Positions 62,846-64,000 of a stretch of DNA of 64,000 nucleotides are shown one piece after another. Numbering within the stretch: position 1 is the stretch's first letter; each line of letters begins with the position of its first letter. This DNA comes from Apis mellifera (lineage: Eukaryota; Arthropoda; Insecta; Hymenoptera; Apidae): contig NC_037639.1 of NCBI RefSeq assembly GCF_003254395.2, positions 6,221,001 through 6,285,000 on the forward strand, given 5' to 3'. The translations under genes and the position numbers were made by a program. The notes below the pieces were generated by a model. It was given only the letters and a program-made list of their open reading frames with translations. It did not search any database and was not told where the DNA came from.

Positions 62846-63417
62846 ATGAAAGATCATGTGTGTGTCGATATTCACGGTCATCATACCGATATTATTTTGA
62901 AAGTTTACAGGTAATATTAATTTTTTATTTATACAATATAAGTTTATTATATATAATAAGTTATAAACAAATATTTATATATATAAAAAAAACAATAAAT
63001 TTAGACTACTTAACTTTTTAAATCCATAATTAAAATTATTAATATATTAATATATTTGTTTTTTTTTAGTAACCGTTTATTGTTAATTGTAACACAATTT
63101 AAAAAATTTGGATCACTAATATCCATAAATCGTGGATCTTTATTTAATCAATATAATAATAGTATATATTCTACTAAGTAAATATTATTATTATTATTAT
63201 TATATTTATAACTTTAAATTATTTTATTTTAAATTAATAAATAATTTATTTTAGGGTATTATTTGGAAAAGATGATGTTGAAGTTATAGCAGCTGCTCGC
63301 TATATAACAGAACAGATTAATACAGATAAACCATTATTAATTTCAATATCTTTGAAAGATTATGATTCAATTATTTTGAAAACAATAGTTACAATTATAA
63401 ATGATATGATAGCATAA
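62846..63417 (+). CDS. Proteasome assembly chaperone 3 (PSMG3/PAC3)
   Basis: Small chaperone that pairs with PAC4 to help build the proteasome alpha ring. Three exons (62846-62910, 63070-63177, 63255-63417) give 111 aa, close to the usual size. Recognised from VYSNRLLLIVTQFKKFGSLI followed by STKVLFGKDDVEVIAAARYI and KPLLISISLKD, the order of beta strands in PAC3 proteins. ATG 62846 yields MKDHVCVDI; the frame is open back to the acceptor at 62836, so a short upstream coding exon cannot be excluded. Its stop is only 26 bp before the GPN2 start. Confidence 0.85.
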
Positions 63418-63443
63418 TATTATTATAAAGAAATAAATTAAAT

Positions 63444-64000
63444 ATGAGTTTAATATTTGGCCAATTAGTTATAGGTCCACCTGGAAGTGGAAAAACTACA
63501 TATTGTTATGCAATGGCTAAATTTTTAGAAAAACTTGGGAGAAAAGTAGCTATTATTAATATTGGTAAAAACAAACAATAATTGTTATAATTAAATTAAT
63601 TATTCTAATTGAAAATATAAATTAAAAAAATATTTAAAATATTTAAATGACAATATTATATTTTTAGATCCTGCAAATGAAAACATGGAATATTCACCTA
63701 TAGTAAATATATCTGAATTGATAAAGCATGAAGAAGTGATGTCACATTATGGACTTGGTCCAAATGGAGCATTAGTTTATTGTATGGAATTTTTAGAAGC
63801 TAATATTAAATGGTTAATCACAAAAGTATTAAATCTAAAAGATCATTATCTTATATTTGATTGCCCAGGACAGGTATATTTTTATATTTATATATAAATA
63901 TAGTATTAAAATATTTCACATTTAGCATTAACATTTATTTACAGGTTGAATTATATACACATCATAAATCAATTAGTATAATTGCAGAAAAATTAGAACA
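63444..64000 (+). CDS. GPN-loop GTPase 2, N-terminal part (partial)
   Basis: GPN2 acts with GPN1/GPN3 in assembly and nuclear import of RNA polymerase II. Exons 63444-63564, 63668-63873 and 63945 to the edge are visible, about 128 residues. Motifs: P-loop GPPGSGKTT near the N-terminus, VAIINIDPANE (G2/switch region), the defining GPN tripeptide in GLGPNGALVYCMEF, and FDCPGQVELYTHH (G3). Paralogue choice (GPN2 rather than GPN3) rests on DPANE.MEYSP and the CPGQVELYTHH context. The remainder lies beyond the window. Confidence 0.9.

Noticed and set aside
62740..63021. 93-codon ORF over the PSMG3 first exon
   Set aside because: It is in another frame; the frame starting at ATG 62846 continues through two further exons with clear PAC3 similarity.

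Overview
The window looks like nuclear DNA of an insect, most probably a bee or another hymenopteran. Non-coding DNA is extremely A+T-rich with many (AT)n tracts, genes are split by short A/T introns, codons mostly end in A or T, and the gene set includes a vitellogenin-like protein, the WSC-domain receptor Wsck and insect-type TRPA channels. The taxon is an inference; no species-diagnostic locus is visible.

Layout from left to right: the 5' part of RBM25 (-, runs off the left edge); VRK1/ballchen kinase (+); Wsck-like receptor pseudokinase (+); a five-copy tandem array of about 0.3-kb units; mitochondrial ribosomal protein S9 (+), whose ninth intron is about 14.2 kb and holds two same-strand, apparently single-exon TRPA channel genes; mitochondrial arginyl-tRNA synthetase (-); an ANKRA2/RFXANK-family ankyrin protein (+); coatomer delta subunit (-); Spartan DNA-protein-crosslink protease with four UBZ fingers (+); a 22-exon vitellogenin-like gene (-); PAXBP1/GCFC (-); proteasome assembly chaperone 3 (+); and the 5' part of GPN2 (+, runs off the right edge).

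Most genes are housekeeping functions (splicing, chromatin kinase, mitochondrial translation, COPI traffic, crosslink repair, proteasome and RNA polymerase assembly). They sit in head-to-head and tail-to-tail pairs with short spacers. Exon chains below were traced by hand from splice signals and reading phase; each complete model closes in frame. RARS2 closes only if a proposed 21-nt first exon is accepted.

The most notable region is 19734-33933. Two G+C-richer paralogous TRPA genes lie inside the intron of an A+T-rich mitochondrial ribosomal protein gene, together with several G+C-richer non-coding islands that look like promoters or non-coding exons. Other items are loss of all three catalytic motifs in the Wsck kinase domain, an in-frame 87-nt intron in the same gene, expansion to four UBZ fingers in Spartan, a 26-bp PSMG3-GPN2 spacer, and a compact GATA and nuclear-receptor motif cluster next to the vitellogenin-like start. 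I saw no CRISPR array, rRNA, tRNA or intact transposon.
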